A model generated the notes under the pieces. The model did no database searches. It was not told the DNA's origin and was given only the letters and a program-made list of their open reading frames with translations. Shown one piece after another: positions 28,254-36,884 of a DNA stretch of 51,555 nt. Position 1 is the stretch's first letter; each line of letters starts with the position of its first letter. Made by a program: the position numbers and the translations under genes. Source of the stretch: Gammaproteobacteria bacterium. GTDB lineage: Bacteria; Pseudomonadota; Gammaproteobacteria; SZUA-229. The stretch lies in NCBI GenBank assembly GCA_026195255.1, contig JAPHSS010000032.1:1-51555 (forward strand). Reading direction: 5' to 3'.

Positions 28254-28763
28254 ATGTCACATATAAGTTATATAATTATAAATATAGATCAGCAGCGTTT
28301 GTATTGCATGGATCAGGATGAAAATATTATTTCTGATTACCCCGTGTCGACTTCAAGCTTAGGTGTGGGTAATAAAAACGGCAGTTACCAGACCCCGTTA
28401 GGCATACATAGTATTGCACAGAAAATTGGTGATGGCTGCTCCATAAATGAAGTATTTGTGGGTCGGCAACCACTTGGTATATTAGATGACCTGAAAATGT
28501 CAAAAGAAAGCTTGCCTGATGATATTATTAGTAGTCGTATTCTCTGGTTGCAGGGTGAAGAAGCGGGTTTAAACAAAGGTAATGATAGTCAGGGTGATAT
28601 GATAGACAGTTATCAGCGTTATATTTATATTCATGGAACCTCAGAAGAAGATAAAATTGGCCAACCAGCATCCCATGGTTGCGTGAGAATGAAAAATAAA
28701 GATGTGATTGAGTTATTTAACCTTGTTGAAGAAGGTTGTAAAGTGATCATAAAAGAAAGCTAA
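28254..28763 (+). CDS. Small L,D-transpeptidase-family (YkuD) protein without a visible signal peptide
   Basis: The 169-residue protein is little more than a YkuD domain. The catalytic motif is complete: the His of YIHGTSEED and the Cys of ASHGCVRMKN, the canonical form. It begins SHISYIIINIDQQRLYCMDQ, matching the first strands of the domain with no room for a signal peptide; no upstream in-frame start adding one is apparent. Family enzymes act on periplasmic peptidoglycan, so either export is unconventional or the substrate is a cytoplasmic muropeptide. It lies 31 bp from the divergent M14 gene and 14 bp before metZ. Confidence 0.85.
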   Translation: MSHISYIIINIDQQRLYCMDQDENIISDYPVSTSSLGVGNKNGSYQTPLGIHSIAQKIGDGCSINEVFVGRQPLGILDDLKMSKESLPDDIISSRILWLQGEEAGLNKGNDSQGDMIDSYQRYIYIHGTSEEDKIGQPASHGCVRMKNKDVIELFNLVEEGCKVIIKES

Positions 28764-28777
28764 ACAGGTAAAGTAAA

Positions 28778-29965
28778 ATGAGCGATTATGACGATTTAGA
28801 AGCCGAGTGGTCTTTTGCGACTCAGGCGGTGAGAGCCGGGCAGGTGCGGACTTTGGAACAGGAGCATAGTGAGCCTATTTTTCCTACTTCGAGTTTTGTT
28901 TTTTCGTCAGCTGCTGAAGCAGCGGCACGATTTTCCGGTGAACAGCCAGGCAATATTTATTCGCGTTTTACAAATCCTACAGTAAGAACATTTGAGCAAC
29001 GTCTTGCTCGTATGGAAGGTGGTGAATGTTGTGTTGCTACCGCATCTGGAATGTCGGCTATTCTCGCAACCTGTCTGGGTATTTTAAAAACAGGTGATCA
29101 TATTGTTTCATCACGCAGTATATTTGGCACAACAACAGTGTTATTCACAAACTTTATGGCCAAACTGGGAATTGAAACTACCTTTGTTGATCTGTCAGAT
29201 CTAACAGGCTGGGAACAGGCAATACAGGCAAATACACGTTTATTGTTTTTAGAAACACCTTCAAATCCATTAACAGAACTGGTTGATATAGCGGCACTTG
29301 CAAATATAACTCATAAGCATGATTGTCTGTTGGCGGTTGATAATTGTTTAGCAACACCTGCTTTGCAAAAACCTATAAGTTTAGGTGCTGATATTGTTAT
29401 TCATTCAGCAACTAAATATATAGATGGGCAGGGGCGTTGCATGGGTGGAGCCGTTGTTGGAACTGAGGACGTTGTTGGTACAGATGTTTATGCGTTTTTA
29501 CGAACTGCAGGGCCAACAATGAGTGCCTTTAATGCCTGGGTATTTTTAAAAGGCCTGGAAACACTTGATATCAGAATGAAGGCTCATAGTACAAGTGCGC
29601 TGGAGCTCGCAAGGTGGTTAGAGTTACAACCGCAGGTAGCTCGAGTTTATTACCCCGGGCTTGAGTCTCATCCACAGCACGAGTTGGCTAAACAACAGCA
29701 ATCAGGCTTTGGTGGTTTATTGTCATTTGAGCTTAAAGGTGGCAAAGACGATGGCTGGAAATTAATCGATGCCACACAAATATGTTCTATTACGGCTAAT
29801 TTAGGTGACACAAAAACCACCATTACTCATCCAGCGACAACAACTCATGGTCGCTTAACACCGGAACAGCGACAGCAATCAGGTATAGCTGATGGTTTAA
29901 TTCGGCTGGCTGTAGGGCTGGAAGATATTGAAGATATTAAGAAAGACCTGGCACGTGGTATGTGA
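28778..29965 (+). CDS. metZ: O-succinylhomoserine sulfhydrylase
   Basis: This PLP enzyme makes homocysteine directly from O-succinylhomoserine and sulfide. The product has 395 residues. The Schiff-base Lys is in the Cys/Met-metabolism signature SATKYIDGQGRCMGG (near residue 212), and NIYSRFTNPTVRTFE and LFLETPSNPL are further family motifs. MetZ rather than MetB or MetC is favoured by the sequence DYDDLEAEWSFATQAVRAGQ at the N-terminus and by position after purF, as in Pseudomonas, although four murein-related genes now separate purF from metZ. No MetJ box is seen. Confidence 0.92.
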   Translation: MSDYDDLEAEWSFATQAVRAGQVRTLEQEHSEPIFPTSSFVFSSAAEAAARFSGEQPGNIYSRFTNPTVRTFEQRLARMEGGECCVATASGMSAILATCLGILKTGDHIVSSRSIFGTTTVLFTNFMAKLGIETTFVDLSDLTGWEQAIQANTRLLFLETPSNPLTELVDIAALANITHKHDCLLAVDNCLATPALQKPISLGADIVIHSATKYIDGQGRCMGGAVVGTEDVVGTDVYAFLRTAGPTMSAFNAWVFLKGLETLDIRMKAHSTSALELARWLELQPQVARVYYPGLESHPQHELAKQQQSGFGGLLSFELKGGKDDGWKLIDATQICSITANLGDTKTTITHPATTTHGRLTPEQRQQSGIADGLIRLAVGLEDIEDIKKDLARGM

Positions 29966-30072
29966 TAGATGTGTTCAAGATTGTATTCTTCAATAATGTA
30001 TTATTATTGAATTAGTTGGTTCAGATAAAAGTCCTTATAGTTTATCTCGATTAAATATCAGCAAATGGAAGT

Positions 30073-32169
30073 ATGTTTGTGTCAGATTTAAGTAATCTAT
30101 TAATTGCAGAACGTAAAACCCCGTTAATTCTAGTTGTCGATGACGATATAGTTATTCGTACAATGTTAATGAAAGCCTTGCTGAAACAGGGTTTTAATAC
30201 AATTGAAGCTCCAAATGGTGCTGAAGGTATTGAGTTATTTAAGCAACATAGACCTGATATGGTTTTGCTCGATGTATTGATGCCAGTCATGAATGGGTTT
30301 GAAGCTTGTCAGGAAATGCGTGTTATTGACCCAGATCGAACTGTGCCGATTATTATGCTTACGGGTTTAGATGATGTCGCTTCAGTTGATAAGTCATTTG
30401 ATGCAGGTGCGACAGATTTTATTTCTAAACCTATTAACTGGAGTTTATTTACTCAACGAGTTCGATATGCACTGAAATCACGTGATATGGATTTTGAACT
30501 ACGCAAAAATCGACATCGTGTATCTCATGCATTGAAAGTTGCCATGTTAGGTTATTGGGACTGGGACTTACAAACTGAAAAACTTTCATTTCCAGTGGGT
30601 GTATTAGAAATGCTGGGTATTGATGGTTCACAGGAACTGTCGTTAAAAGACTTTCTTATTCATGTACCAGAAGATGATCGTGATCGGGTTGTTCATGCAT
30701 TTGAAGATGCCAGAAACCGAGGTGTAAGGTTTGTTCTAGAACATCGATTACAGGGCTCTGATAATAAGGAGCGATATATTTATCAGCAATGTGATGTGAT
30801 TATGGGTGATGATAAAAAACCCCGTCATGTATTAGGTACCATACAGGATATTACAGCATTAAAACGCGCAGAGGATATGATTTTACATCAGGCATATCAC
30901 GACTTATTGACTGACTTGCCAAATCAAACGCTATTTAAAGAACGCCTGACACACGCTATTAAAGTTGCCGAGCACTCTGCGCAGCAGGTGGCAGTCGTGT
31001 TAATGGATATAGACCGCTTTCAGTTAATAAATGCAAGCCTGGGTCGTGATATTGGTAACGAATTACTGGTTGCTTTTGCCGGGTTTTTAAGTGGTTTTGT
31101 AAAAGAAGGTGATACGGTTGCTCGATTTGGTGGTAACGAATTTGCTATTCTGCTGGAAAGCGTCACCTCAATAGAAGAAATTAGTCAAACGCTGAGTAAT
31201 TTAAATCAGGCGTTAAAAGAAAATGCTTTTGATCTGGGAAGCCAGAAGGTAATTGTTTCACTGAGTTTAGGAATATCTTTATACCCGGATGATGAAACTG
31301 ATGCAGGTGAACTAATACAGTGTGCAAATGCAGCCATGCGAAAAGCGAAAAGCCTGGGTGGTGACCAGGAACATTTTTATACTAGTGATATGAATCGCAG
31401 AGTAGATGACCGTTTACGAATGGAAACAGATTTGCGCAGCGCTATAGAAAACAATGAAATTGAGCTTTTTTATCAACCACAGGTAGATGTTAAAACACGA
31501 AAAATTATTGCTTCAGAAGCATTAGTACGTTGGCGTCATAAAGATTACGGTTTGGTGCCTCCAATAAGGTTTATCCCATTGGCTGAAGAAACAGGCTTAA
31601 TTCAGCCTTTGGGTCAGTATGTTCTAGAGCAGGCTATTAAACAAACTAAAAAATGGAATCAACAGGGCTATAATTTAAGCGTAGGTATTAATTTATCAGC
31701 CAGACAGTTTATGCAGGCTGATCTTGTAAATCAGATAAAGCAGCTTATTGAACAGTATGAAATAGTAGCAGAAAATGTTGACCTGGAAATAACAGAAACG
31801 ATTGCAATGCAAGATGCTGAAAGTAGCATAAATAAAATGCATCATTTAAAAGAGCTGGGTGTGAAGTTATCTATGGATGATTTTGGAACCGGGTACTCTT
31901 CCTTAAGTTATTTACATCAGTTTCCACTAGATGTATTAAAGATAGATCGCTCATTTGTAAAAGATATTACGGGTAATAGCGAAGATGGAGCAATTGCCAG
32001 AGCGGTTATCGCAATGGCTCATAGTATGAATTTAAAAGTGATTGCAGAAGGCGTGGAAACGGAAGATCAGTATGAGTTTCTAAGAGATCGTAATTGTGAA
32101 GTCATACAGGGTTATTTAATTTCAAAGCCAGTCCCAGCTGATGAGTTTGAAAAATTATTGTTATTGTAG
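30073..32169 (+). CDS. Response regulator with PAS, degenerate GGDEF and EAL domains
   Basis: This 698-residue cytoplasmic protein has a receiver domain (about 17-135, phospho-acceptor Asp67 in LLDVLMP), a PAS domain (about 150-272), a GGDEF domain (about 280-440) and an EAL domain (about 455-695). The diguanylate cyclase motif reads GGNEF (RFGGNEFAILL) instead of GGDEF, so cyclase activity is doubtful. The EAL domain looks intact: SEALVRWRHK, NLSARQF, EITETIAM, DDFGTGYSSLSYL, KIDRSFV and IAEGVETEDQ. It is therefore probably a cyclic-di-GMP phosphodiesterase controlled by phosphorylation. No kinase is adjacent; the kinase at 2.3-3.4 kb is remote. Flagellar and FimV genes nearby are plausible downstream processes. 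Confidence 0.9.
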   Translation: MFVSDLSNLLIAERKTPLILVVDDDIVIRTMLMKALLKQGFNTIEAPNGAEGIELFKQHRPDMVLLDVLMPVMNGFEACQEMRVIDPDRTVPIIMLTGLDDVASVDKSFDAGATDFISKPINWSLFTQRVRYALKSRDMDFELRKNRHRVSHALKVAMLGYWDWDLQTEKLSFPVGVLEMLGIDGSQELSLKDFLIHVPEDDRDRVVHAFEDARNRGVRFVLEHRLQGSDNKERYIYQQCDVIMGDDKKPRHVLGTIQDITALKRAEDMILHQAYHDLLTDLPNQTLFKERLTHAIKVAEHSAQQVAVVLMDIDRFQLINASLGRDIGNELLVAFAGFLSGFVKEGDTVARFGGNEFAILLESVTSIEEISQTLSNLNQALKENAFDLGSQKVIVSLSLGISLYPDDETDAGELIQCANAAMRKAKSLGGDQEHFYTSDMNRRVDDRLRMETDLRSAIENNEIELFYQPQVDVKTRKIIASEALVRWRHKDYGLVPPIRFIPLAEETGLIQPLGQYVLEQAIKQTKKWNQQGYNLSVGINLSARQFMQADLVNQIKQLIEQYEIVAENVDLEITETIAMQDAESSINKMHHLKELGVKLSMDDFGTGYSSLSYLHQFPLDVLKIDRSFVKDITGNSEDGAIARAVIAMAHSMNLKVIAEGVETEDQYEFLRDRNCEVIQGYLISKPVPADEFEKLLLL

Positions 32170-32172
32170 TGT

Positions 32173-32952
32173 TTACTTAAAATCAAATTCAGCCAGCAGT
32201 GGTATGTGATCAGATAAACCAGCCCAACTCTGCTCAGGTGGATGTTCAAGAGAATAATCCAGATGACTATTATGTAGTCGCTGGCATTGCTTTATTTCTA
32301 AACCGCGGGTATAAATTCTGTCCATAGGTAATAATGGCATCCAGGAAGGAAAAGTCCGAGCCAGTTTTCCCTGTGCTGATTTAAATGCGTCACTTAAACC
32401 CAATTCACGGCATAAGTGTTTTTCAGCTTTACCCATCCAGTCATTGAAATCTCCGGCAATGATGAGTGGCTCGTTATGAGGAATGAATTCTTCAATGCGT
32501 GTTGCAAGTTTAATTAACTGACGCTGTCGTTCAAATGGAAGTAATCCCAGGTGAACGCAGATGACATGTAATGGTTTCTGTGATTCAGGATAGTATATTT
32601 CCCCGTGTAATAAACTGCGACTCGCAGATTTCATATAAGAAACATCTATATTTTCATATTTAGAAAAAGGCATTTTGCTTAAAATAGCATTGCCATGATG
32701 ACCATGACTATATATGGCATTTTTACCGTAGGCATGGTGAGGCCAGATTTCATCGGCAAGAAACTCAAACTGAGAATCATCAGGCCAGTTATGAATACGT
32801 TTGGCATTATGAGTATGCTTACCCTGAATTTCCTGTAAAAAAATCAAATCTGCGTTAGTAGACTGTAATGCAGATTTAATTTTATGTAGTATAAAACGCT
32901 GATTTCCACTGCTGAAGCCTTTGTGTATATTGTATGTTAGTATTTTAAACAT
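32173..32952 (-). CDS. Endonuclease/exonuclease/phosphatase-family protein, YbhP-like
   Basis: The 259-residue protein has the fold of DNase I and inositol-phosphate phosphatases. It shows the conserved YNIHKG at the N-terminus, FLQEIQGKH with the metal-binding Glu, IAGDFNDW and the C-terminal SDHIPLLAEF with the catalytic His. It lies 18 bp after a phospholipase-D-type cardiolipin synthase gene on the same strand. E. coli has the same pairing, ybhP with clsB. A role in lipid-head-group or phosphate-ester metabolism is likelier than DNA repair, but no substrate is known. Confidence 0.82.
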   Translation of the reverse strand: MFKILTYNIHKGFSSGNQRFILHKIKSALQSTNADLIFLQEIQGKHTHNAKRIHNWPDDSQFEFLADEIWPHHAYGKNAIYSHGHHGNAILSKMPFSKYENIDVSYMKSASRSLLHGEIYYPESQKPLHVICVHLGLLPFERQRQLIKLATRIEEFIPHNEPLIIAGDFNDWMGKAEKHLCRELGLSDAFKSAQGKLARTFPSWMPLLPMDRIYTRGLEIKQCQRLHNSHLDYSLEHPPEQSWAGLSDHIPLLAEFDFK

Positions 32953-32970
32953 AATTTTAAGATGAATCCT

Positions 32971-34131
32971 TTAAAGCCAGTAGCGTATTCGCCAGATAAT
33001 TTTTCCCATAATACGGTAATACCAGGGCAGTTTAGTTAGTTTTGACAAATTAATTTTATCAGAATCATTGATAAGTTGTATTGATTCATTGACTAGTTTT
33101 TGCAGGCTTTTTTTGTGGCTTAAAATTGTGTCCAGTTCAAGGTCATGTAAAAAACTTCGATGATTAAGGTTAGAGCTGCCGACAAACGCTATATTATCTA
33201 TTAAAACTGTTTTCGCATGAATTAGATATTTATTATGTATATAAATTTCAATGTCTGCTTCAAGTAATTCAGCAAAATATGTGGTGCTTATCAGCGGAAA
33301 AAAAATAACATCTGAATGACGGGAAATAATCAGTTTTACATTAACATTATTTAAACGAGCCTGTTTTAAAGCGTTGACAATTTTTCTGGATGGTGCAAAG
33401 TAAGCGCTAATTATCCAGACTCTTTGCTTGCAAGTTTGAATAAGCCTGACAAATTCATTGTTTTTATGCTGGCGGCGGATAATGTTGTTATTAGTTCTAA
33501 ATGGCAAGCGCGGGTTTTCATTAGGGTAGTGAATTTTTCGTTTAAATATTCCATGGAAATTATCTGATAACTCGAGTACAGATTCGCCTGTTACTTTTAC
33601 ACCGCAGTCAAACCATTCACAATTAGCATTTGATTGTTTAAGGTGTGAATCAGATATATTCAAACTGCCGCTCCATGCGTAAATTTTATCGACAATATAA
33701 AGCTTTCTGTGATCACGTTTGTTTATTCGTGAAGCAAGGTAGATGAATTTATTTATAAAATTTTTCGGTCTTGTCGATTTACTATATAAAGACAGTCGCC
33801 AGGGTAAGGGGTGAAATATTTTTACTTTTATACCGATGTCTTTTAATTTTAATAACTGTTGTCTATTCCAGTTAAGAGATCCGTGGCCATCTATAATTAA
33901 ATGTATTTCTACGCCTTTTTTAGCGGCTTCTATTAATGCCGCAATGATTTTTTTTCCTAAACTATCTTGATAAAATATATAACATTCAATTTCAATCGAT
34001 GTTTTTGCGTGTTTTAAACCATTAATCAGGTCGTTAAAATACTCATCACCTGAAAAAAATATTTCTTCACTAGCCCATGCATGAAGCCGTGGTAGTAAAC
34101 CTGACTCATTTTCTGGCGTTGCTTTATTCAT
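32971..34131 (-). CDS. clsB: Cardiolipin synthase-like phospholipase D protein (ClsB type)
   Basis: The 386-residue protein carries two complete HKD motifs: HRKLYIVD with WSGSLNISD, and HAKTVLIDN with GSSNLNHRS. These form the two halves of a phospholipase D active site. ClsB-type enzymes make cardiolipin from phosphatidylglycerol and phosphatidylethanolamine. There are no N-terminal membrane spans, unlike ClsA, and the partner gene downstream is YbhP-like, both favouring ClsB. Phosphatidylethanolamine supply comes from psd at the left end of the window. ClsC-type remains an alternative. Confidence 0.8.
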   Translation of the reverse strand: MNKATPENESGLLPRLHAWASEEIFFSGDEYFNDLINGLKHAKTSIEIECYIFYQDSLGKKIIAALIEAAKKGVEIHLIIDGHGSLNWNRQQLLKLKDIGIKVKIFHPLPWRLSLYSKSTRPKNFINKFIYLASRINKRDHRKLYIVDKIYAWSGSLNISDSHLKQSNANCEWFDCGVKVTGESVLELSDNFHGIFKRKIHYPNENPRLPFRTNNNIIRRQHKNNEFVRLIQTCKQRVWIISAYFAPSRKIVNALKQARLNNVNVKLIISRHSDVIFFPLISTTYFAELLEADIEIYIHNKYLIHAKTVLIDNIAFVGSSNLNHRSFLHDLELDTILSHKKSLQKLVNESIQLINDSDKINLSKLTKLPWYYRIMGKIIWRIRYWL

Positions 34132-34171
34132 ATCGCTTGTGCTTACGCTATTATGTCAAACATGGAGTGTT

Positions 34172-34447
34172 TTATTGGCTCCAGTTTTTTGGGAACTTGC
34201 CACTTAAGATATAAGCAAATGCAATGATTTCAGCAATAACACGATATAGGTCCTCAGGTATTTCATCTCCCAGGTTTAAATCAGATAATATTTCAACCAG
34301 TTCATTATCTTGCTGTAAAGGAACACCGTGTTGTTTAGCTATTTCTATTATTTTGTCTGCAATTGGACCAACACCACGTGCATTTACAACGGGTGCATGT
34401 TCACCGTCAAAATCTAATGCAACAGCAATAGGTGTAGATTGCTTCAT
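34172..34447 (-). CDS. FlhB C-terminal-domain-like protein (FhlB)
   Basis: This 91-residue protein resembles the cytoplasmic domain of the flagellar export switch FlhB, without the membrane part. It opens with PIAVALDFDGEHAPVVNARG, aligning with the strand after the NPTH cleavage site of FlhB, and continues with ADKIIEIAKQHGVPL and LYRVIAEIIAFAY. Such stand-alone homologues often accompany fliK. Here its start overlaps the fliK stop by 4 bp (ATGA), indicating translational coupling and a shared job in substrate-specificity switching or hook-length control. It lacks the NPTH motif itself. Confidence 0.82.
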   Translation of the reverse strand: MKQSTPIAVALDFDGEHAPVVNARGVGPIADKIIEIAKQHGVPLQQDNELVEILSDLNLGDEIPEDLYRVIAEIIAFAYILSGKFPKNWSQ

Positions 34448-35841
34448 GCTTTTTCATCCAGCAGGTTAACCTGATCACTAACAAAAGGCCTGTTATTAAG
34501 CAGCTTGTTGTCAACGCTTAAATTAACAAGATTTAAGCCTGTTTTTTTCAATGCGGATTCAAGTAGAGGTAGTAGTTGTTTTATTTTATCAGCGGTTGTT
34601 TTGAGTTCGGTATGGAACACGCTGGAAACCTGATTAGCATTTAAATGAATTATAGACTGCACCTTTCCAAGTGTTTTAAAGTTGAAAGTCAGAGTAACAG
34701 ACCAGTCTTCTTCATTGTTTTCAGTGCTTTCACTTTCCTGTTGAATTCTAAAATCAATGTCAAAACGTTCATGGTTGTCTTTAAATACCAGGTTGAACAA
34801 TAATAATACCATATTGTCGCCTTCACGACTCATTGGCTGTAATTGCATACTTGTTATTTTACTAATTGCCTGTTCAACTTGCAGATTTAGATCTAGCAAC
34901 ATTAGACGGTATTGTAATAACTCCTGTATTTGCTGACTTAGTTGAAGGCCATGTTGTTGTGAGGTGGTTATTATGAGTTTGGCTAATGACTGAACGTCAT
35001 TCAATGTAACCAGCTCAGTTGTTTTTCCACCAAGCAGGCTGATAATTTGTGTAATCGAAGTTTTTGGCAGAAATGTTAATAATTTATCGGTTAATTCGGC
35101 TAGTGTGTGTCCGGGTCGGTTCGCGTATTCTTTAATTAGCGACTGTAGTTGATTTAATTGCTGTGCTGTTAACGGTTGTTTTGTTGCCTGCTCTTCAGCG
35201 GGTGATATCCGGGATAATTCAGCCTTAATTGCCAGAAGCTGGTATTTAAAGTCATTTATAAAGCTCTTCTCAGTTGCAGATGTTTGCGGCTGTAGCAATT
35301 TCGACTCTAAAAATACGCCACTGTTTAATATCTGTTGTTTTAACTGGGCAGGGCTTATACCTTTGCTGTTGAGTTGGAGCGTGTTTTGCAAGTTGCCTAA
35401 TAGGTTTTTTAACGTTTCGGGTAGTTTATCGGTACTGGTTTTATTACTGGTAAGTTCATTTGCAAGTTGTTGTAACTGACTAAATGATTGTTGTACTGCA
35501 ATAAACTGTCGTAATTTAAGCGCCGCCAGCTTGTTTGAATTACTCACAATGGGCGAGGTTTCAATGATGCTTAGCAGGGGGAGTTTAACTACTGAGTTAT
35601 TAGACTGATTTTCAGTTAAAGATTTTACCTGCAGCTTTATTTCCTGGCCGTTTTGAAGCGTAACGGGTGTTTTCGCTTCTATGGTGTGTTGGCCGATACG
35701 TATTAAAACCTTTGATAAGGCCTCACCACCCTGTTGTGTGGTTGCATTAAGTACCTGCCCCACCTTCCACGATTTAGTAATATCAGGAATAAGCTCTGGT
35801 TTTACGGCTGAACTCTGTTTTATAGGCGGTATGTTTATCAT
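34444..35841 (-). CDS. fliK: Flagellar hook-length control protein FliK
   Basis: This 465-residue protein is Gln/Leu/Asn-rich in its N-terminal two-thirds, as flexible FliK rulers are. Its C-terminal part (about 330-450) matches the Flg_hook domain: MQLQPMSREGDNMVLLLFNLVF and the LGKVQSIIHLNANQVSSVFH stretch. FliK is secreted, measures hook length and then switches FlhB specificity. It is coupled to the FhlB-like gene downstream and is divergent from fliL across a 337-bp region. A candidate sigma-54 promoter lies about 25 bp upstream. Confidence 0.8.
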   Translation of the reverse strand: MINIPPIKQSSAVKPELIPDITKSWKVGQVLNATTQQGGEALSKVLIRIGQHTIEAKTPVTLQNGQEIKLQVKSLTENQSNNSVVKLPLLSIIETSPIVSNSNKLAALKLRQFIAVQQSFSQLQQLANELTSNKTSTDKLPETLKNLLGNLQNTLQLNSKGISPAQLKQQILNSGVFLESKLLQPQTSATEKSFINDFKYQLLAIKAELSRISPAEEQATKQPLTAQQLNQLQSLIKEYANRPGHTLAELTDKLLTFLPKTSITQIISLLGGKTTELVTLNDVQSLAKLIITTSQQHGLQLSQQIQELLQYRLMLLDLNLQVEQAISKITSMQLQPMSREGDNMVLLLFNLVFKDNHERFDIDFRIQQESESTENNEEDWSVTLTFNFKTLGKVQSIIHLNANQVSSVFHTELKTTADKIKQLLPLLESALKKTGLNLVNLSVDNKLLNNRPFVSDQVNLLDEKA

Positions 35842-35864
35842 AAATTTTTGGGTGACAGTTTTTT

Positions 35865-35880
35865 GGCAAACTTCTGACCA
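35865..35880 (-). promoter_or_regulatory. Candidate sigma-54 promoter for fliK–fhlB
   Basis: Read on the - strand the site is TGGTCAGAAGTTTGCC, with GG and GC separated by exactly 10 bases and the TTTGC of the -12 element. It is weaker than the fliL site because the -24 element reads TGGTCA rather than TGGCAC. The predicted start of transcription is about 13 bp before the fliK ATG, which leaves a short leader. Confidence 0.42.
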
Positions 35881-36132
35881 TTACACTTCATAGCGGCCAA
35901 TAGTATGACGAACTGAAGGCTTATAAATTTATTTATTTGATCATTAGTTTAGCGCTTTAGATCAAAAATTGCATTTTTATACTCATTTTTATAAATAGTT
36001 ACTTTATACTACGAATATCATCTATCTTATTGAAATTAAATGAATTAATACTATGCTTAGTAACAGATAGCGTTGGTTTTTTTATCGATGAGATTGGCAG
36101 CTAGATCGTTTCGACAAGATTTAGATTAATAG

Positions 36133-36148
36133 CGGCACGTTCTTTGCA
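36133..36148 (+). promoter_or_regulatory. Sigma-54 (RpoN) promoter for fliLMNOP
   Basis: The site CGGCACGTTCTTTGCA matches the -24/-12 consensus TGGCACG-N4-TTGCA: GG (36134-36135) and GC (36146-36147) are exactly 10 bases apart. Transcription would begin near 36159, leaving about 20 bases to the fliL ATG with AGGGGAAG as ribosome-binding site. RpoN control of this flagellar class is known in Vibrio and Pseudomonas. Confidence 0.8.
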
Positions 36149-36178
36149 TTTATGACAATAACCTATAGGGGAAGCTTA

Positions 36179-36715
36179 ATGGCTGACGAAGAAGAAAATC
36201 AGGAAGCTGGAGAAGAAAAGAAAGGCGGTATGATGAAAGTTATATTGCTCATAAACGGCTTAGTATTGCTCATTGGTATTGGCGTGGGCGTTTTCATGTT
36301 TATGAGTGGAGATGAAGAGTCTGATGGTGCAGCAGATATGGAAGTACTCGAAGATGCTGAGGCTGTTGAAGGCGCAAACGGCCAGAAATCAAAAGGTACG
36401 CCTATTTATGTTCCTTTACACCCTGCATTTGTTGTTAATTTTGAAAACCAGGAGCAGGTATCCTTTTTACAGGTTGATATACAGATTATGACTTATGATT
36501 CATCTGTTGAATCAGCTTTAAAAGCACATATGCCTGCGGTGCGTAATGAGCTGTTATTGTTATTAGGTGGTAAGCAGTATCACGAGATAAACACCCGTGA
36601 AGGTAAGCGAGCATTAAGTCAGGAAGCAATACAGGTGATGCAGGATGTACTGAAAAATGTTGGTGAAGCAAGTTCAATAGAAGCTTTATACTTCACCAGT
36701 TTCGTAATGCAATAG
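36179..36715 (+). CDS. fliL: Flagellar basal-body protein FliL
   Basis: FliL is a single-span inner-membrane protein that surrounds or supports the stator near the basal body. The 178-residue product has a charged Glu/Lys-rich cytoplasmic N-terminus, one membrane span (about 20-42, VILLINGLVLLIGIGVGVFM) and a periplasmic domain with VPLHPAFVVNFE and ending in FTSFVMQ, the typical FliL C-terminus. ATG 36179 is used because AGGGGAAGC precedes it. The 169-bp gap to fliM contains a large palindromic repeat. Confidence 0.92.
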   Translation: MADEEENQEAGEEKKGGMMKVILLINGLVLLIGIGVGVFMFMSGDEESDGAADMEVLEDAEAVEGANGQKSKGTPIYVPLHPAFVVNFENQEQVSFLQVDIQIMTYDSSVESALKAHMPAVRNELLLLLGGKQYHEINTREGKRALSQEAIQVMQDVLKNVGEASSIEALYFTSFVMQ

Positions 36716-36716
36716 G

Positions 36717-36837
36717 GTAATGACTCAGCTTACCCCATAAATGCACCAGCTCTTCGTTGGGAAATGGACGCTTACACTTGTAAGCTTACATTTCCCGCCT
36801 TGATCTGGCACATTTCTGGGGCAACCTGAATCATTAC
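36717..36837. repeat. Dispersed repeat family 2: 121-bp near-perfect palindrome between fliL and fliM
   Basis: The 36-bp arms 36717-36752 and 36802-36837 are inverted copies with only a few mismatches. The inside also pairs (GGGAAATG with CATTTCCC; CTTAC-ACTT-GTAAG). Transcribed RNA would form one long hairpin in the fliL–fliM message. A partial copy lies upstream of fimV at 13150-13203. There is no T-tract, so it does not look like a simple terminator. Confidence 0.75.
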
Positions 36838-36884
36838 ATAGAAAATAGATTTAAAGTTTTTAATATTTTAATTGAAGAAAAATT

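Larger units (their letters stand above)
35842..36178. other. Divergent flagellar control region between fliK and fliL
   Basis: This 337-bp AT-rich region has no credible gene. It holds two outward-facing sigma-54-type promoters, listed separately, about 250 bp apart. The space between could carry an enhancer-binding-protein site, but I see no clear inverted repeat there. Confidence 0.6.
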
